Shown here piece by piece: positions 9,344 to 16,716 of a stretch of 64,000 nucleotides of DNA. The stretch's first letter is position 1, and the number at the start of each line of letters is the position of its first letter. The translations under genes were made by a program, and so were the position numbers. Source of the DNA: Sphingomonas hankookensis (lineage in GTDB: Bacteria > Pseudomonadota > Alphaproteobacteria > Sphingomonadales > Sphingomonadaceae); NCBI RefSeq assembly GCF_028551275.1, contig NZ_CP117026.1, forward strand, positions 1 through 64,000, written 5' to 3'. The notes below the pieces were generated by a model. It made no database searches, had not been told where the DNA came from, and saw only the letters and a program-made list of their open reading frames with translations.

Positions 9344-10830
9344 TGGCCCGCCACCTTCGCCATATGCCGCAGCGTCGGTCCCGCCGGGGGCCGGTCGAAC
9401 CCGAACCGGACCCGGTCACCCGCCTTGAAGCCGCGCGCGATGCCCGGATTGGCGAGCGCGAAGGTCATCGTCATCGCCGGCCAGTCGAGCGCGGGAACGG
9501 GCTCGTGGCTGAGCGTCACCGAATTGGCCGTGATCCGCTCGATCTTGCCCGTCGTCTCGTACAGCGTGGCTTTCGACGCCGGCGCGGCGATGGTCGCCGA
9601 TGCCGCACCGCCGCCGATCGGCCGCGCCTCGATTCCCGACAGGCTCGCCTCGGAATCGATCAGGAACTGCCCCGAGACGACGACGTTCTCGCCGGGCGAC
9701 AGGCCGGCAAGGATCTCGGTCTCGCCCCCTGCCTCGCGGCCGATGCGGACCTCGGCGGGATGATAGCGCCCGTCGCCTGCGGCCAGCATGACGAGCGTGC
9801 GCCTGCCCGTGCGGATCACCGCTTCGCTCGGCACCAGCAGCGCCGGCTTGGCATCGCCGCCAAGCACGACGCTGGCGAACATGCCCGGCCGCAACCGGCC
9901 GTCCCGGTTGGGCAGCTCGATCCGCACGGTGAGCGTGCGGCTGTCGGCCTGCGTGGTCGGCAGGATCGCGATCACCCGGTCGGCGAAGCGCTCGCCGGGG
10001 AAGCCCGCCAGCGTGGTGCTGGCATTCTGGCCGACCCGGACATCGCCCGCGCGCGCTTCGGGCACCGCGGCATTGAGCCAGACGGTGCCGAGCCCGCTTA
10101 CCTGGGCGAGCGTCTGGCCCATGGCGAGCGTCACGCCGGCACGGGCGTCGAGCGTCTGGATCGTGCCCGAGATCGGCGTCGTGATCGTCACCACGCCGTT
10201 CGGGCGTCCGCTCCGCTCGACGCTGGCGATGAGGCCGTCGGACATGCCCATCAGCCGCAGTCGCTGGCGCGCGGCCGCGGTGAGGTCGGGCTTGCCGAGC
10301 CGCCTGACGCTCAGATATTCGGTCTGCGCGCCGCCCCATTCGGGCAGGAGCAGGTCCGCGATCGGCGCGCCGGCGCGGACCACGTCCCCGGGCGCTCGCG
10401 CATAGACGCGGCTCACGAACCCGCCCGAACGCGCCTGGATGACGGCGACGTCGCGCTGGTTGAAGTCGATCGTGCCGGTGACCTCGAGGGCCGAGGCAAG
10501 GCTGCCCATCTTCGCCGCGACGACCCGCAATCCCAGGCTCTGCCGCGCGGCGGGATCGACGGCGACCGTGGGGGCCGCGCCGGCGCTTCCTCCGTCCGCG
10601 TATCGCGGCACGAGCTGCATATCCATGAAGGGCGACTTGCCGGGCTTGTCGAACTTCTGGTTGGGGAACATCGGATCGTACCAGTAAAGGACTTTGCCTG
10701 CCCCGGCGGGCGTGGTCGCCTCCGATTGCGGTGCCTGGCGATGGCCAGCCCAATAGCCTGTGCCGCCGGCCAGCAGCGCGACAGCCAGGATCGATGCGCC
10801 CCAGCGCAGCGCGGATTTATCGAGCGTCAT
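9340..10830 (-). CDS. cusB: RND periplasmic adaptor with C-terminal CusF-like domain
   Basis: The 496-residue membrane-fusion protein has an N-terminal signal/anchor ([18 protein letters not shown]) and a heavy-metal-binding domain ([28 protein letters not shown], residues about 47-78) typical of CusB/SilB. Barrel-sandwich and beta-barrel regions follow ([34 protein letters not shown]). The last 70 residues are an added CusF-like domain carrying WPAMTMTF. The adaptor joins the CusA-like pump to the outer-membrane channel. Gene ends overlap both neighbours by four bases. Together with the free CusF-like lipoprotein, the operon therefore supplies two CusF modules. Confidence 0.9.
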   Translation of the reverse strand: MTLDKSALRWGASILAVALLAGGTGYWAGHRQAPQSEATTPAGAGKVLYWYDPMFPNQKFDKPGKSPFMDMQLVPRYADGGSAGAAPTVAVDPAARQSLGLRVVAAKMGSLASALEVTGTIDFNQRDVAVIQARSGGFVSRVYARAPGDVVRAGAPIADLLLPEWGGAQTEYLSVRRLGKPDLTAAARQRLRLMGMSDGLIASVERSGRPNGVVTITTPISGTIQTLDARAGVTLAMGQTLAQVSGLGTVWLNAAVPEARAGDVRVGQNASTTLAGFPGERFADRVIAILPTTQADSRTLTVRIELPNRDGRLRPGMFASVVLGGDAKPALLVPSEAVIRTGRRTLVMLAAGDGRYHPAEVRIGREAGGETEILAGLSPGENVVVSGQFLIDSEASLSGIEARPIGGGAASATIAAPASKATLYETTGKIERITANSVTLSHEPVPALDWPAMTMTFALANPGIARGFKAGDRVRFGFDRPPAGPTLRHMAKVAGQ

Positions 10831-12098
10831 GGCCGCTCCTCCCCATAGGTGATAGTGATGCGGACCGCGTCGCGCGCGACGTCGGCTTCGCGGTTGAGCG
10901 CCTCGACCTCGGCCTCCGCGAGCCCGAGCGTCGTGAGCAGCGCGGCGCCAAGGTCGAGCTTGCCGGCGCCATAGCTGTCGCGGTCGAGCTCGGCGCGGTG
11001 CCTGGCGAGTGGCACCAGCGTCTCGCGGGCATTGCGCAACCGGGAGAGATGCATGGCATGGTCTGCGAGATCGGCGTCGAGCTGCGCCACCAGCTCGCGG
11101 CGGATCGCCTCGCGGTCGAACCGACCCCCTTGCGCAAGGCTCTCGCTTGCAGCGATCCTGGGGTTCTGGCGCTTGCCGGCGAACAGCGGCAGGTCGATCG
11201 ACACGCCGACCGAGGCCATGTCGCCGTACATGGGATCGCGCCGGCCATAGGTGACGCCGACCTTCCAGTCGGGGCGCTTGTCGGCGCGCGCGAGACGCAC
11301 GTCCGCTTCGGCGACTGCGATCCGCGCGTCCTGCGCGCGCAGGGCGGGAAGCGCATCGATCCCGGCCCGCAGCCGGATCGGATCGACATCGAGCATCGGC
11401 GGGTCGCCCGTCGCCTGCGGGTCGGGGTCGCCGGTATAGCGCGCGAGCCGGGCCCGCGCCTGCGCCACCACCGCAGCCATCTCGGCGCGGCGATCGGCGA
11501 TGGCGGCGCGGAGCTGGTCGGGCTCGAGCGCCTGGCTCGGGCGCGCGCTGCCCGACGCCAGGCGTGCGGTCACGGTCTTCTGCAGGTCGTCGAGGCTGGC
11601 ATCGAGCAGGTCGAGCTGCCGGAGCCGGCGTTCTCCATAATAGAGATCGACCCAGGCGAGGGCGGTCTCGAGCCGCACGTTGCGGCCTTCGACCAGCTCG
11701 CCCGCCTCGGCGATACCGATATCGGCCGCGGCGCGCGCGGCGCGTGCATGGCGCTTGGCGAGATTGGGGAAGGTCTGGCTGAACCCGATCGTCGCCATAG
11801 TGAAATCGTCGCGCGTGAAGCTGCCGGCATTGGGGCCGCTCACCGGGAAGTTCTGCAGGCCCAGGTCGAGCGTCGGATCGGGCAGGCGATCGGCCGCGAC
11901 CGCCGAAGAGCGGGCGCCGGCTGTCGCCGCCGCGCGCGCCTTGAGGCTTGGCGCGTTGGCGGCAGCGAGCCTCACTGCCTGCTCGTAGGTGAGCGGGCCG
12001 GCCGACACCGGCACGGCCCAGGCGCTCGCAAGCGTCGCACCGATAGAGAGCAACAGGCGTCGCACAGCGCGCCTCGGCATCATGATCATGGATATCAT
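10827..12098 (-). CDS. TolC-family outer-membrane efflux protein (CusC role)
   Basis: This is a TolC/OprM-type outer-membrane factor of about 423 residues. A signal peptide (RRLLLSIGATLASAWAVPVSAG) precedes the typical LTYEQAVRLAAANAP start of the OEP domain, and two alpha-helical repeats follow (SQTFPNLAKRHARAARAAADI; SIDLPLFAGKRQNPRIAASE). The exact start is uncertain: ATGs at 12098, 12089, 12083 and 12080 are all in frame, and the GAGGGG sequence best serves 12089. It is the first gene of the four-gene efflux operon and should form the exit duct for the pump. A metal-responsive regulator is not seen next to it. Confidence 0.88.
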   Translation of the reverse strand: MISMIMMPRRAVRRLLLSIGATLASAWAVPVSAGPLTYEQAVRLAAANAPSLKARAAATAGARSSAVAADRLPDPTLDLGLQNFPVSGPNAGSFTRDDFTMATIGFSQTFPNLAKRHARAARAAADIGIAEAGELVEGRNVRLETALAWVDLYYGERRLRQLDLLDASLDDLQKTVTARLASGSARPSQALEPDQLRAAIADRRAEMAAVVAQARARLARYTGDPDPQATGDPPMLDVDPIRLRAGIDALPALRAQDARIAVAEADVRLARADKRPDWKVGVTYGRRDPMYGDMASVGVSIDLPLFAGKRQNPRIAASESLAQGGRFDREAIRRELVAQLDADLADHAMHLSRLRNARETLVPLARHRAELDRDSYGAGKLDLGAALLTTLGLAEAEVEALNREADVARDAVRITITYGEERP

Positions 12099-12152
12099 CC
12101 CCTCATGACAGAGGCGGCGCGCCAAGATGTGACGCGCCGCTCCGGAGCGGGT

Positions 12153-12410
12153 TTAGCCCTTGTCCGACCTGACTGCGCCGCGCATGCAGTCGGCGGCGCT
12201 TGCCTGCATCATCGCGCAATCGCAGCTGGCCATGTCCCGGCTGTCGGGCACCCATATGCGGACACGCGCAGGGCCAGTCGCCCGCGGACCATATTGCGGC
12301 GCCGACCGCCATTCCCAATGGCCTTGCGGCGTGCGGCTCGCGTCGGTTGCAAGCGCAGGCGCGGCGAGACTGAGGGCCGCCACAAGGGCGGCCGGAAGCA
12401 GTTTGATCAT
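12153..12410 (-). CDS. Small exported protein of the copper locus
   Basis: An 85-residue protein starts at ATG 12410. It has a clear signal peptide (MIKLLPAALVAALSLAAPALA) and a mature part of about 64 residues containing HWEWRSAPQYGPRATGPARVRIW and a Cys/Met-rich end (SCDCAMMQASAADCM) that could bind a soft metal. It lies 54 bases upstream of the outer-membrane channel gene, on the same strand, and may belong to the same transcript. The short length, Cys/Met content and location suggest periplasmic copper handling. No named family is recognised, so the function is inference. Confidence 0.6.
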   Translation of the reverse strand: MIKLLPAALVAALSLAAPALATDASRTPQGHWEWRSAPQYGPRATGPARVRIWVPDSRDMASCDCAMMQASAADCMRGAVRSDKG

Positions 12411-12487
12411 CACGAAAACCTTTGACTGAAAAGAAGGAAACCGGGCGCGCACGCATCGATCGATGCGCGCAGCCCGTGCTCGTTCAA

Positions 12488-12850
12488 TCAGGCAAGGCTG
12501 GTGGGAGGATCCGGCTCGGGCGCAACCGCCTTGCCGGTCAATATCGTGTCGGTCGTCCAGAAGCTGGGCGCGTCGTAGAGACGCGCAGGCGCAACGCCGC
12601 CTGCCAGGTCCGCTGCGACCAGCGGGATCACGCACCCCATCGCGGCGATGCAATCGAGCGTCAGGCCCTTGCAGGGCTTTTCGCTGGGCGCAGGCTGCTG
12701 CTTGGCCATCATCGCCATGCAGTCCGCATCCATGCCCTTGGCCAGCGGCGCGCCTGCCGCCTGCGGCACGCTGTGCGCGGCCGCCATCTGGGCTCCGAAG
12801 AGACCGGACAGCGCTCCGATGACGAGCAGGAGGGCGAGCAGGCGTTTCAC
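12488..12850 (-). CDS. Small exported Cys/Met-containing protein
   Basis: The 120-residue protein has a signal peptide (MKRLLALLLVIGALSGLFGAQMAAAH) and a mature region with paired Cys and Met residues (MDADCMAMMAKQQ, KPCKGLTLDCIAAMGC), a pattern seen in small periplasmic proteins near copper-efflux genes. A hydrophobic segment (CVIPLVAADLAGGVA) follows. It precedes the small exported protein and the efflux operon on the same strand, so it is probably the first gene of the copper locus now remaining. Its start lies only 15 bases from the IS5 end, so the natural promoter may have been displaced and transcription might depend on the IS end. The function is not known. Confidence 0.6.
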   Translation of the reverse strand: MKRLLALLLVIGALSGLFGAQMAAAHSVPQAAGAPLAKGMDADCMAMMAKQQPAPSEKPCKGLTLDCIAAMGCVIPLVAADLAGGVAPARLYDAPSFWTTDTILTGKAVAPEPDPPTSLA

Positions 12851-12865
12851 GGGCCTCGATATCTA

Positions 12866-12885
12866 GGGTCAGGACTCATTGGTCA
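12866..12885. repeat. IS5 left terminal inverted repeat
   Basis: GGGTCAGGACTCATTGGTCA at the transposase 3' end pairs with the repeat at 15804-15823, with mismatches at a few inner positions. The adjoining outer bases are CTA. Confidence 0.8.
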
Positions 12886-13311
12886 TAGCCAGAAGATGAC
12901 GGTGGCCGCGAGGGCGACGGCAGAGAAGAAGACGGTTGGGCAGCGGTCGTAGCGAGTTGCGACGCGGCGCCAATCCTTCAGACGGCCGAACATGATCTCG
13001 ATGCGGCTGCGGCGCCGGTAGCGGCGCTTGTCGTATCTGACCGGCTCGTTGCGCGATCTGCGGCCCGGGATGCAGGGCTGGATGCCTTTGGCTTCCAGGG
13101 CGTCTCTGAACCAATCGGCATCATAACCACGGTCGCCAAGCAGCCACTGTGCTTTCGGCAGATCGTCGAGCAAGGCTGCCGCGCCGGTGTAGTCGCTGAC
13201 CTGCCCGGCGGTCATGAAGAAGCTCAAGGGCCGCCCGTCCGCATCGCTGACGGCGTGCAGTTTGGTGTTCATGCCGCCTTTCGTGCGGCCGATCAGACGG
13301 CCGAGATCCCC
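12883..13311 (-). pseudogene. IS5 transposase, C-terminal half
   Basis: This is the DDE-transposase C-terminus, beginning with GDLGRLIGRTKGGMNTKLHA and running through LLGDRGYDADWFRDAL (second catalytic Asp) to RRYRRRSRIEIMFGRLKDWRRVATRYDR (YREK-like region with the catalytic Glu). The frame is closed just upstream by a TGA contributed by the inserted DNA, so the half is separated from its N-terminal part at 15433-15762. Joined, the two halves read LRVKK|GDLGRL with no missing residue. The half could start at the internal ATG at 13272 but would lack the first catalytic Asp and be inactive. Confidence 0.85.
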
Positions 13312-13332
13312 TCACATGGGAGTTCTCAGGTC

Positions 13333-13364
13333 AAGAGGCTGTGCGGTAGAGCGTGCAGCCTCTT
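13333..13364 (-). terminator. Hairpin after the membrane-protein gene
   Basis: AAGAGGCTG (13333-13341) and CAGCCTCTT (13356-13364) form a perfect 9-base stem with a 14-base loop, starting 13 bases beyond the stop of the minus-strand membrane-protein gene. There is no strong T-run after it, so it may act weakly or serve another role at the insert end. Confidence 0.4.
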
Positions 13365-13377
13365 TCCTTCCGCACAA

Positions 13378-13875
13378 TCATATCTGTTCTACCTTGCCGG
13401 TTCGGCTGCCAGCCGCAGCAATGAACCAAAACAGCGCGCCTGCAATAGCGCCTAATAGGGCAATTTGGCCGACGTAGTAGAAGTTCATCAGCCATCCGTA
13501 AGCAGTCAAAGATCCGTCGATGACGGTTGATCGTCCATCAATGCTCGCATTATCCGGTCGACTTATTAACGCGAGCACGAGCCAGGGAAGAGCGGCGACC
13601 ACTGCACCAGTCGCAGCGCAGTTGATGATTGTCGCATTGACGTGTCGGCGTAACATGAAGAACGCCGGGAGCCCGATGATAAAGGCTGGAGGGTAAGCGC
13701 CAAACACGGCAAATGCCACAGCGCTCCGCCAGATCCGTTCGAGCGGATCGGTGATGCCCTCATATGCTGGCATAGCAATAGCCATCAACAAGGCGGCTGC
13801 GCCCGGGACCACTACAAAGGCGAGGATCACCCGCCAAATTGAAGGATAGGTGCGCTTGGCTCGTGCGGCGTACAT
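13378..13875 (-). CDS. Unrecognised multi-pass membrane protein
   Basis: The 165-residue protein has four likely membrane helices: VILAFVVVPGAAALLMAIAM, SAVAFAVFGAYPPAFIIGLPAFF, INCAATGAVVAALPWLVLALI and YYVGQIALLGAIAGALFWFIAAAG. It has a basic N-terminus (MYAARAKRTYPSIWR), which would face the cytoplasm. No ribosome-binding site is evident at ATG 13875. No family is recognised. It lies within the insert that splits the IS5 element, beside the IS110 transposase, and its base composition appears lower in GC than its neighbours, which agrees with a foreign origin. It may be a passenger gene or a fragment of the DNA into which the IS110 copy had earlier inserted. Confidence 0.5.
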   Translation of the reverse strand: MYAARAKRTYPSIWRVILAFVVVPGAAALLMAIAMPAYEGITDPLERIWRSAVAFAVFGAYPPAFIIGLPAFFMLRRHVNATIINCAATGAVVAALPWLVLALISRPDNASIDGRSTVIDGSLTAYGWLMNFYYVGQIALLGAIAGALFWFIAAAGSRTGKVEQI

Positions 13876-14197
13876 GACGCCAGCTTATCGCTTTGTCGTC
13901 GCCATTCCAGATCAATCGTCAGGAATGGTCAGAGCGTCAGGCCATGGTCGTCCTCCTCAATTTTTGGATCACTGGCCTGAGCCTGTTGCAACAAGCGTCC
14001 CGGTGACCGGTCCGCTCTAACCTCACATCCGGTCGCCGCTCGTGCGCGGCTGCACCACAATCCCGCTTGCGTCGGGTCTGGCTCAGGAGACGGGACCAAC
14101 CTTTTTTTCGGCATCTGAAGCCAACAGGGACCTCCGGTCCGTCCACCTGGATCCGGCAGGGACGATGCCCTGCGGGAACTCGTATCGGGTTACGTGC
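13876..14197. other. Non-coding region 3' of the IS110 transposase, with hairpins
   Basis: No convincing gene is seen. Two strong hairpins occur close together: GGACC-TCC-GGTCC (14128-14140) and GCAGGG-ACGATG-CCCTGC (14156-14173), after a T-run at 14102-14108. In the IS1111 group of IS110 elements, a structured bridge RNA is known to be encoded in the long non-coding end 3' of the transposase. Here only about 65 bases lie 5' of the transposase and more than 300 lie 3' of it, which fits that layout. The RNA itself is inference. Confidence 0.35.
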
Positions 14198-15367
14198 TCA
14201 TGCGGCCTTCAGCAGCGCGCCTGCGGGCACCACGCCGGCCGAGACGAACTGCCACAGCGCGATCAGCAGCTTGCGTGCGACTGCCACGATCATGACCCGC
14301 CGCGCGCGACCACCGTTCGCGCCCACCCGCTCCGCGTACCACTTCGTCAGCTCCGAGTCCGGCTGATGACGCAGCCACAGCCAGGCGACCTGGATCATGG
14401 TCGTTCGCAACCGCTTGTTGCCCGCCTTGGACACGCCCTGCTCCCGGTCCATGCTGCCGCTTTGCCACGGTGATGGGGCCAGCCCGGCATAGGCGGCGAC
14501 CTGTCGTCGATTGCTGAAGCTGCGGAAGAACGCTTCTGCGTGCAGCACGCCGGCGAACTCAGGACCGATGCCGCGCAACTGGATGAGCCGGGGACCAGTG
14601 TCCGCCTCACCGGCGGCATCCGACCGCGGCTCGAGCAGCGCGTCGCGCTCGGCTTCGACCTGCTTGATCTGGCCGACGACCATCTCCAGCCGGTCCAGCT
14701 CGCGCTCGATCTCGCGGCGAACATGCCGGGGCAGCGGTCGTCCATCGCCGGTCACCAGTTCGTCCAGCCGCGCCCGCCGGTCGGCGCGCAGTGGCTCGTA
14801 GTCGCCGACCCCTTGCGCGAACAGCAGGCCCTTGATGCGGTTGACGTGCCGCACCCGCTCCACGACCAAAGCCCGCCGCTCGCGCGAGATGCGTCGCCGG
14901 TCCTCGTCCTCGACGCTCGGCACCGCCACCATCGCACACACCCGCGGCTCCCCGCGCTTGTAGGCCAGCAGCGTGCGGACCAGCGCCTCGCCGTCGAGCT
15001 TGTCCGTCTTGGCGCGCCGGCTGCGTCGTGAAGCGGCAATCGAGGCGGCGTCGACGACGTAGCTCTCGATACCCTCGCGCACCAGGCAGCGGTGTATCCA
15101 GAAGCCGTCGAGGCCCGCCTCCTGGATGACGACCAACGGGTACTGCTCGCCTGTCCGCTCCCGCGCCTTCGCCTGTAACTGCGCGAACCGCTCCAGGAGT
15201 GCCGGCACGTCGCTGCCCTTCACCTGATGCCGCGAGATCCGCTCGCCGCGACCCGGCGACAGCGACGTCACCAGCCAGGTGGAGCGGCTCAGCTCCAGCG
15301 ACACGAAGATTGCGTTCAGCTGCGTGCTGACGGCGGCATGGCATGAGACGGACACGGGCACGGGCAA
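14198..15367 (-). CDS. IS110-family transposase (IS1111-like layout)
   Basis: The 389-residue protein has the two-domain plan of IS110-type recombinases. The N-terminal RuvC-like DEDD domain shows IFVSLELSRSTWLVTS (Glu in place of the usual first Asp), VVIQEAGLDGFWIHR and RRAKTDKLDGEALVRTLL. A coiled-coil region (REIERELDRLEMVVGQIKQVEAERDALLE) leads to the C-terminal transposase_20 domain with YAGLAPSPWQSGSMDREQGVSKAGNKRLR, which holds the serine used for strand exchange. A good AAGGAGG ribosome-binding site precedes the start. The full length suggests an active enzyme. Its position between the two IS5 halves indicates it came in after the IS5 element. Confidence 0.9.
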   Translation of the reverse strand: MPVPVSVSCHAAVSTQLNAIFVSLELSRSTWLVTSLSPGRGERISRHQVKGSDVPALLERFAQLQAKARERTGEQYPLVVIQEAGLDGFWIHRCLVREGIESYVVDAASIAASRRSRRAKTDKLDGEALVRTLLAYKRGEPRVCAMVAVPSVEDEDRRRISRERRALVVERVRHVNRIKGLLFAQGVGDYEPLRADRRARLDELVTGDGRPLPRHVRREIERELDRLEMVVGQIKQVEAERDALLEPRSDAAGEADTGPRLIQLRGIGPEFAGVLHAEAFFRSFSNRRQVAAYAGLAPSPWQSGSMDREQGVSKAGNKRLRTTMIQVAWLWLRHQPDSELTKWYAERVGANGGRARRVMIVAVARKLLIALWQFVSAGVVPAGALLKAA

Positions 15368-15432
15368 CCTCCTTCACGACAAAGCGGGAAGGTCAGTCTG
15401 CCTCAACCGGCGCCAGCCCGCGCCCATGGGAT

Positions 15433-15762
15433 CTTTTTTACCCGCAGACTCGATGCCGTGCGGTGTGCCTTCAGGTAGGTCGCGTCGATCATGACGGTCT
15501 TCGGCACGGCCTCCGCTGCCGCGAGACCTTCCATCATTCGCAGGAAAATACCCCTCTCGCTCCACCGCTTCCAGCGATTGTAGAGCGTCTTGTGCGGCCC
15601 ATAGTCCTTCGGTGCATCACACCAGCGTAGCCCGTTGCGATTGACGAAAATGATGCCGCTGAGCACCCGCCGATCATCGACCCGAGGCTTGCCATGGCTC
15701 TTGGGAAAGAACGGTTGCAGACGCGCCATCTGCTCATCCGTCAGCCAGTACAGGTCGCTCAT
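15433..15762 (-). pseudogene. IS5 transposase, N-terminal half
   Basis: The fragment starts at ATG 15762 (GGAG 6 bases upstream) with MSDLYWLTDEQMARLQPFFP, the usual start of IS5/IS427-type transposases. It continues through the DUF4096-like region (RRVLSGIIFVNRNGLRWCDAP) to KTVMIDATYLKAHRTASSLRVKK, which includes the first catalytic Asp. Translation then runs into insert DNA for about ten codons to a stop at 15403. The missing C-terminal part is at 12883-13311. Confidence 0.85.
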
Positions 15763-15803
15763 CCACTCTCTCCTCACGGAGCCTGAATCAGATCGCGCCT
15801 CCC

Positions 15804-15823
15804 ACATCAATGGGTCCTGACCC
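15804..15823. repeat. IS5 right terminal inverted repeat
   Basis: Read on the minus strand this is GGGTCAGGACCCATTGATGT, matching the left repeat at 12866-12885 at nearly all of the first 17 positions. The outer neighbour is TAG, which serves as the stop codon of the truncated gene that follows. Confidence 0.8.
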
Positions 15824-16395
15824 TAGCGCGTACCCAGCGCCTTGCGAGTGATCGCGAAGCGCGTTTGAAACCAGTCGGGCGTGAAATGCAGCAGATCGAA
15901 CCAATAGTGCCGTCGACCCGCGTACTGCGGCTCATTTCGAGAGAAGCGCTCGATGAGCTGGGTCTCATCCCAAAGCTCAATCGTAACGACACGCGGAAGG
16001 ATTGCGTCGGCGCGAGCTTGCACCCAGCGGTTCCAGCGATCCCTTTCGGAAATCCGATTGCCCACTCGCCCGTCCGATAGGTTGAAGGGTAAGCCGACAA
16101 TGAAGCGCCCAAGCTGGGGGTGGCGTGCGATCGCTTGGCTTAGCGATTCGGTGAGCTGCGACGCTTCGCTGCTGCCGAACTCGAAGAAATACTTCGCCTG
16201 CCAGCCAGTCTCCGATCCATCTGCCTCGACGCGGTAGCATTCGAGGCCAGCGTCAGCCCCAGCGCCCTTACGGTGGAATGGCGCGTCAGGAGCGGTTTCT
16301 AACGCGGCGAGTTGACAAATCGCCTCCTCAAAACCGCTATGCTGGCTTCCGTGATGTGGTCGGATGGTGCGAAAATCGATCGTAGGAGACGGCAT
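15823..16395 (-). pseudogene. 5' fragment of a large gene with a PD-(D/E)xK nuclease-like domain
   Basis: The frame starts at ATG 16395 (MPSPTIDFRTIRPHHGSQHSGFEE) and runs 190 codons to a TAG formed at the IS5 boundary. The N-terminal domain has GADAGLECYR and GWQAKYFFEFG, which fit the D...(E/Q)xK pattern of Mrr-like restriction-endonuclease folds. Proteins of this type that I know are much longer, with this domain in front of a large ATPase region, and go on at LG(S/T)RYTPE; here the Tyr codon would be cut by the insertion to TAG. The rest of the gene is not on the other side of the IS, so it was deleted or moved. It was probably part of an anti-phage ATPase; that is inference. Confidence 0.55.
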
Positions 16396-16716
16396 GGTCG
16401 CTCTGATTTTGGAGGTCGCGCCATGCGCGTGTAGATGCATTTTCCGATAGCTTATGCGCAGAGTCGATCCTACCGCGCACTATGGTGCGCGAGCGCGATG
16501 TGAATGGTGATTGCCCGGTGATTACCATGCCCGAAACTGAAGGGAAAAATTCCATATTTTCCTATTATAATTCAAGTCGATATACCGGTTCTCGCTCTGA
16601 GGTCTGGTACTTCCGGTACCGACGGAAAAGCGTCGGGTAAAAGGAAGGAGGGGGCTGCCCTCCCTCATTCCTGATGGCGCCACGTCCGGTCGCAGACAGC
16701 GAACGGAAATCCGCCG
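16396..16716. other. Intergenic region before pncB 3' end
   Basis: No gene is seen in these 320 bases. The right part of the stretch is unusually AT-rich around 16545-16585, in contrast with its surroundings. It contains the probable terminator of pncB at 16647-16663 and should also hold the promoter of the truncated nuclease-domain gene, for which no clear element is visible. Confidence 0.5.
16647..16663 (-). terminator. Probable terminator of pncB
   Basis: GGAGGG (16647-16652) and CCCTCC (16658-16663) form a perfect stem with a 5-base loop. On the minus strand the stem is followed by TTCCTTTT, which fits rho-independent termination downstream of the pncB stop. Confidence 0.5.

Larger units (their letters stand above)
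13313..15432. mobile_element. 2.1 kb insert (IS110-type) inside the IS5 transposase
   Basis: The IS5 transposase reading frame is interrupted cleanly: the left half stops matching after CCCC(T) at 13311-13312 and the right half resumes at 15433 with CTTTTTT, which gives at most a 2-base duplication. The insert carries an IS110-family transposase and a membrane-protein gene. CATGGGA occurs just inside both ends (13315-13321 and 15425-15431). IS110 elements usually make no target duplication, so the ends fit such an element, but 2.1 kb is long for the family. Either the membrane gene is a passenger, or more than one event took place. Confidence 0.6.
12866..15823 (-). mobile_element. IS5-family element split by a 2.1 kb insertion
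   Basis: The element is bounded by inverted repeats starting GGGTCAGGAC at 12866 and, on the other strand, at 15823. Removing the inner insert leaves about 840 bp, a normal IS5/IS427-type length, with one transposase frame running from 15762 to 12883. TA is found on both outer sides. The outer flanks do not look like one former sequence: the right flank is the 5' part of a nuclease-domain gene and the left flank is the start of a copper-locus gene. Confidence 0.85.

Noticed and set aside
10731..12425. Plus-strand open frame of 564 codons across the outer-membrane channel gene
   Set aside because: It is antisense to a well-supported TolC-family gene and has no recognisable domain.
13315..15431. 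CATGGGA direct repeats as a target-site duplication
   Set aside because: They lie inside the insert by 2-3 bases on each side and the IS5 sequence itself does not contain CATGGGA at the junction, so they cannot be a target duplication. They might be part of the element ends.
12864..15825. TA on both sides of the IS5 element as proof of a simple insertion
   Set aside because: A 2-base match is expected by chance often, and the flanking genes do not form one continuous sequence when the IS is removed.
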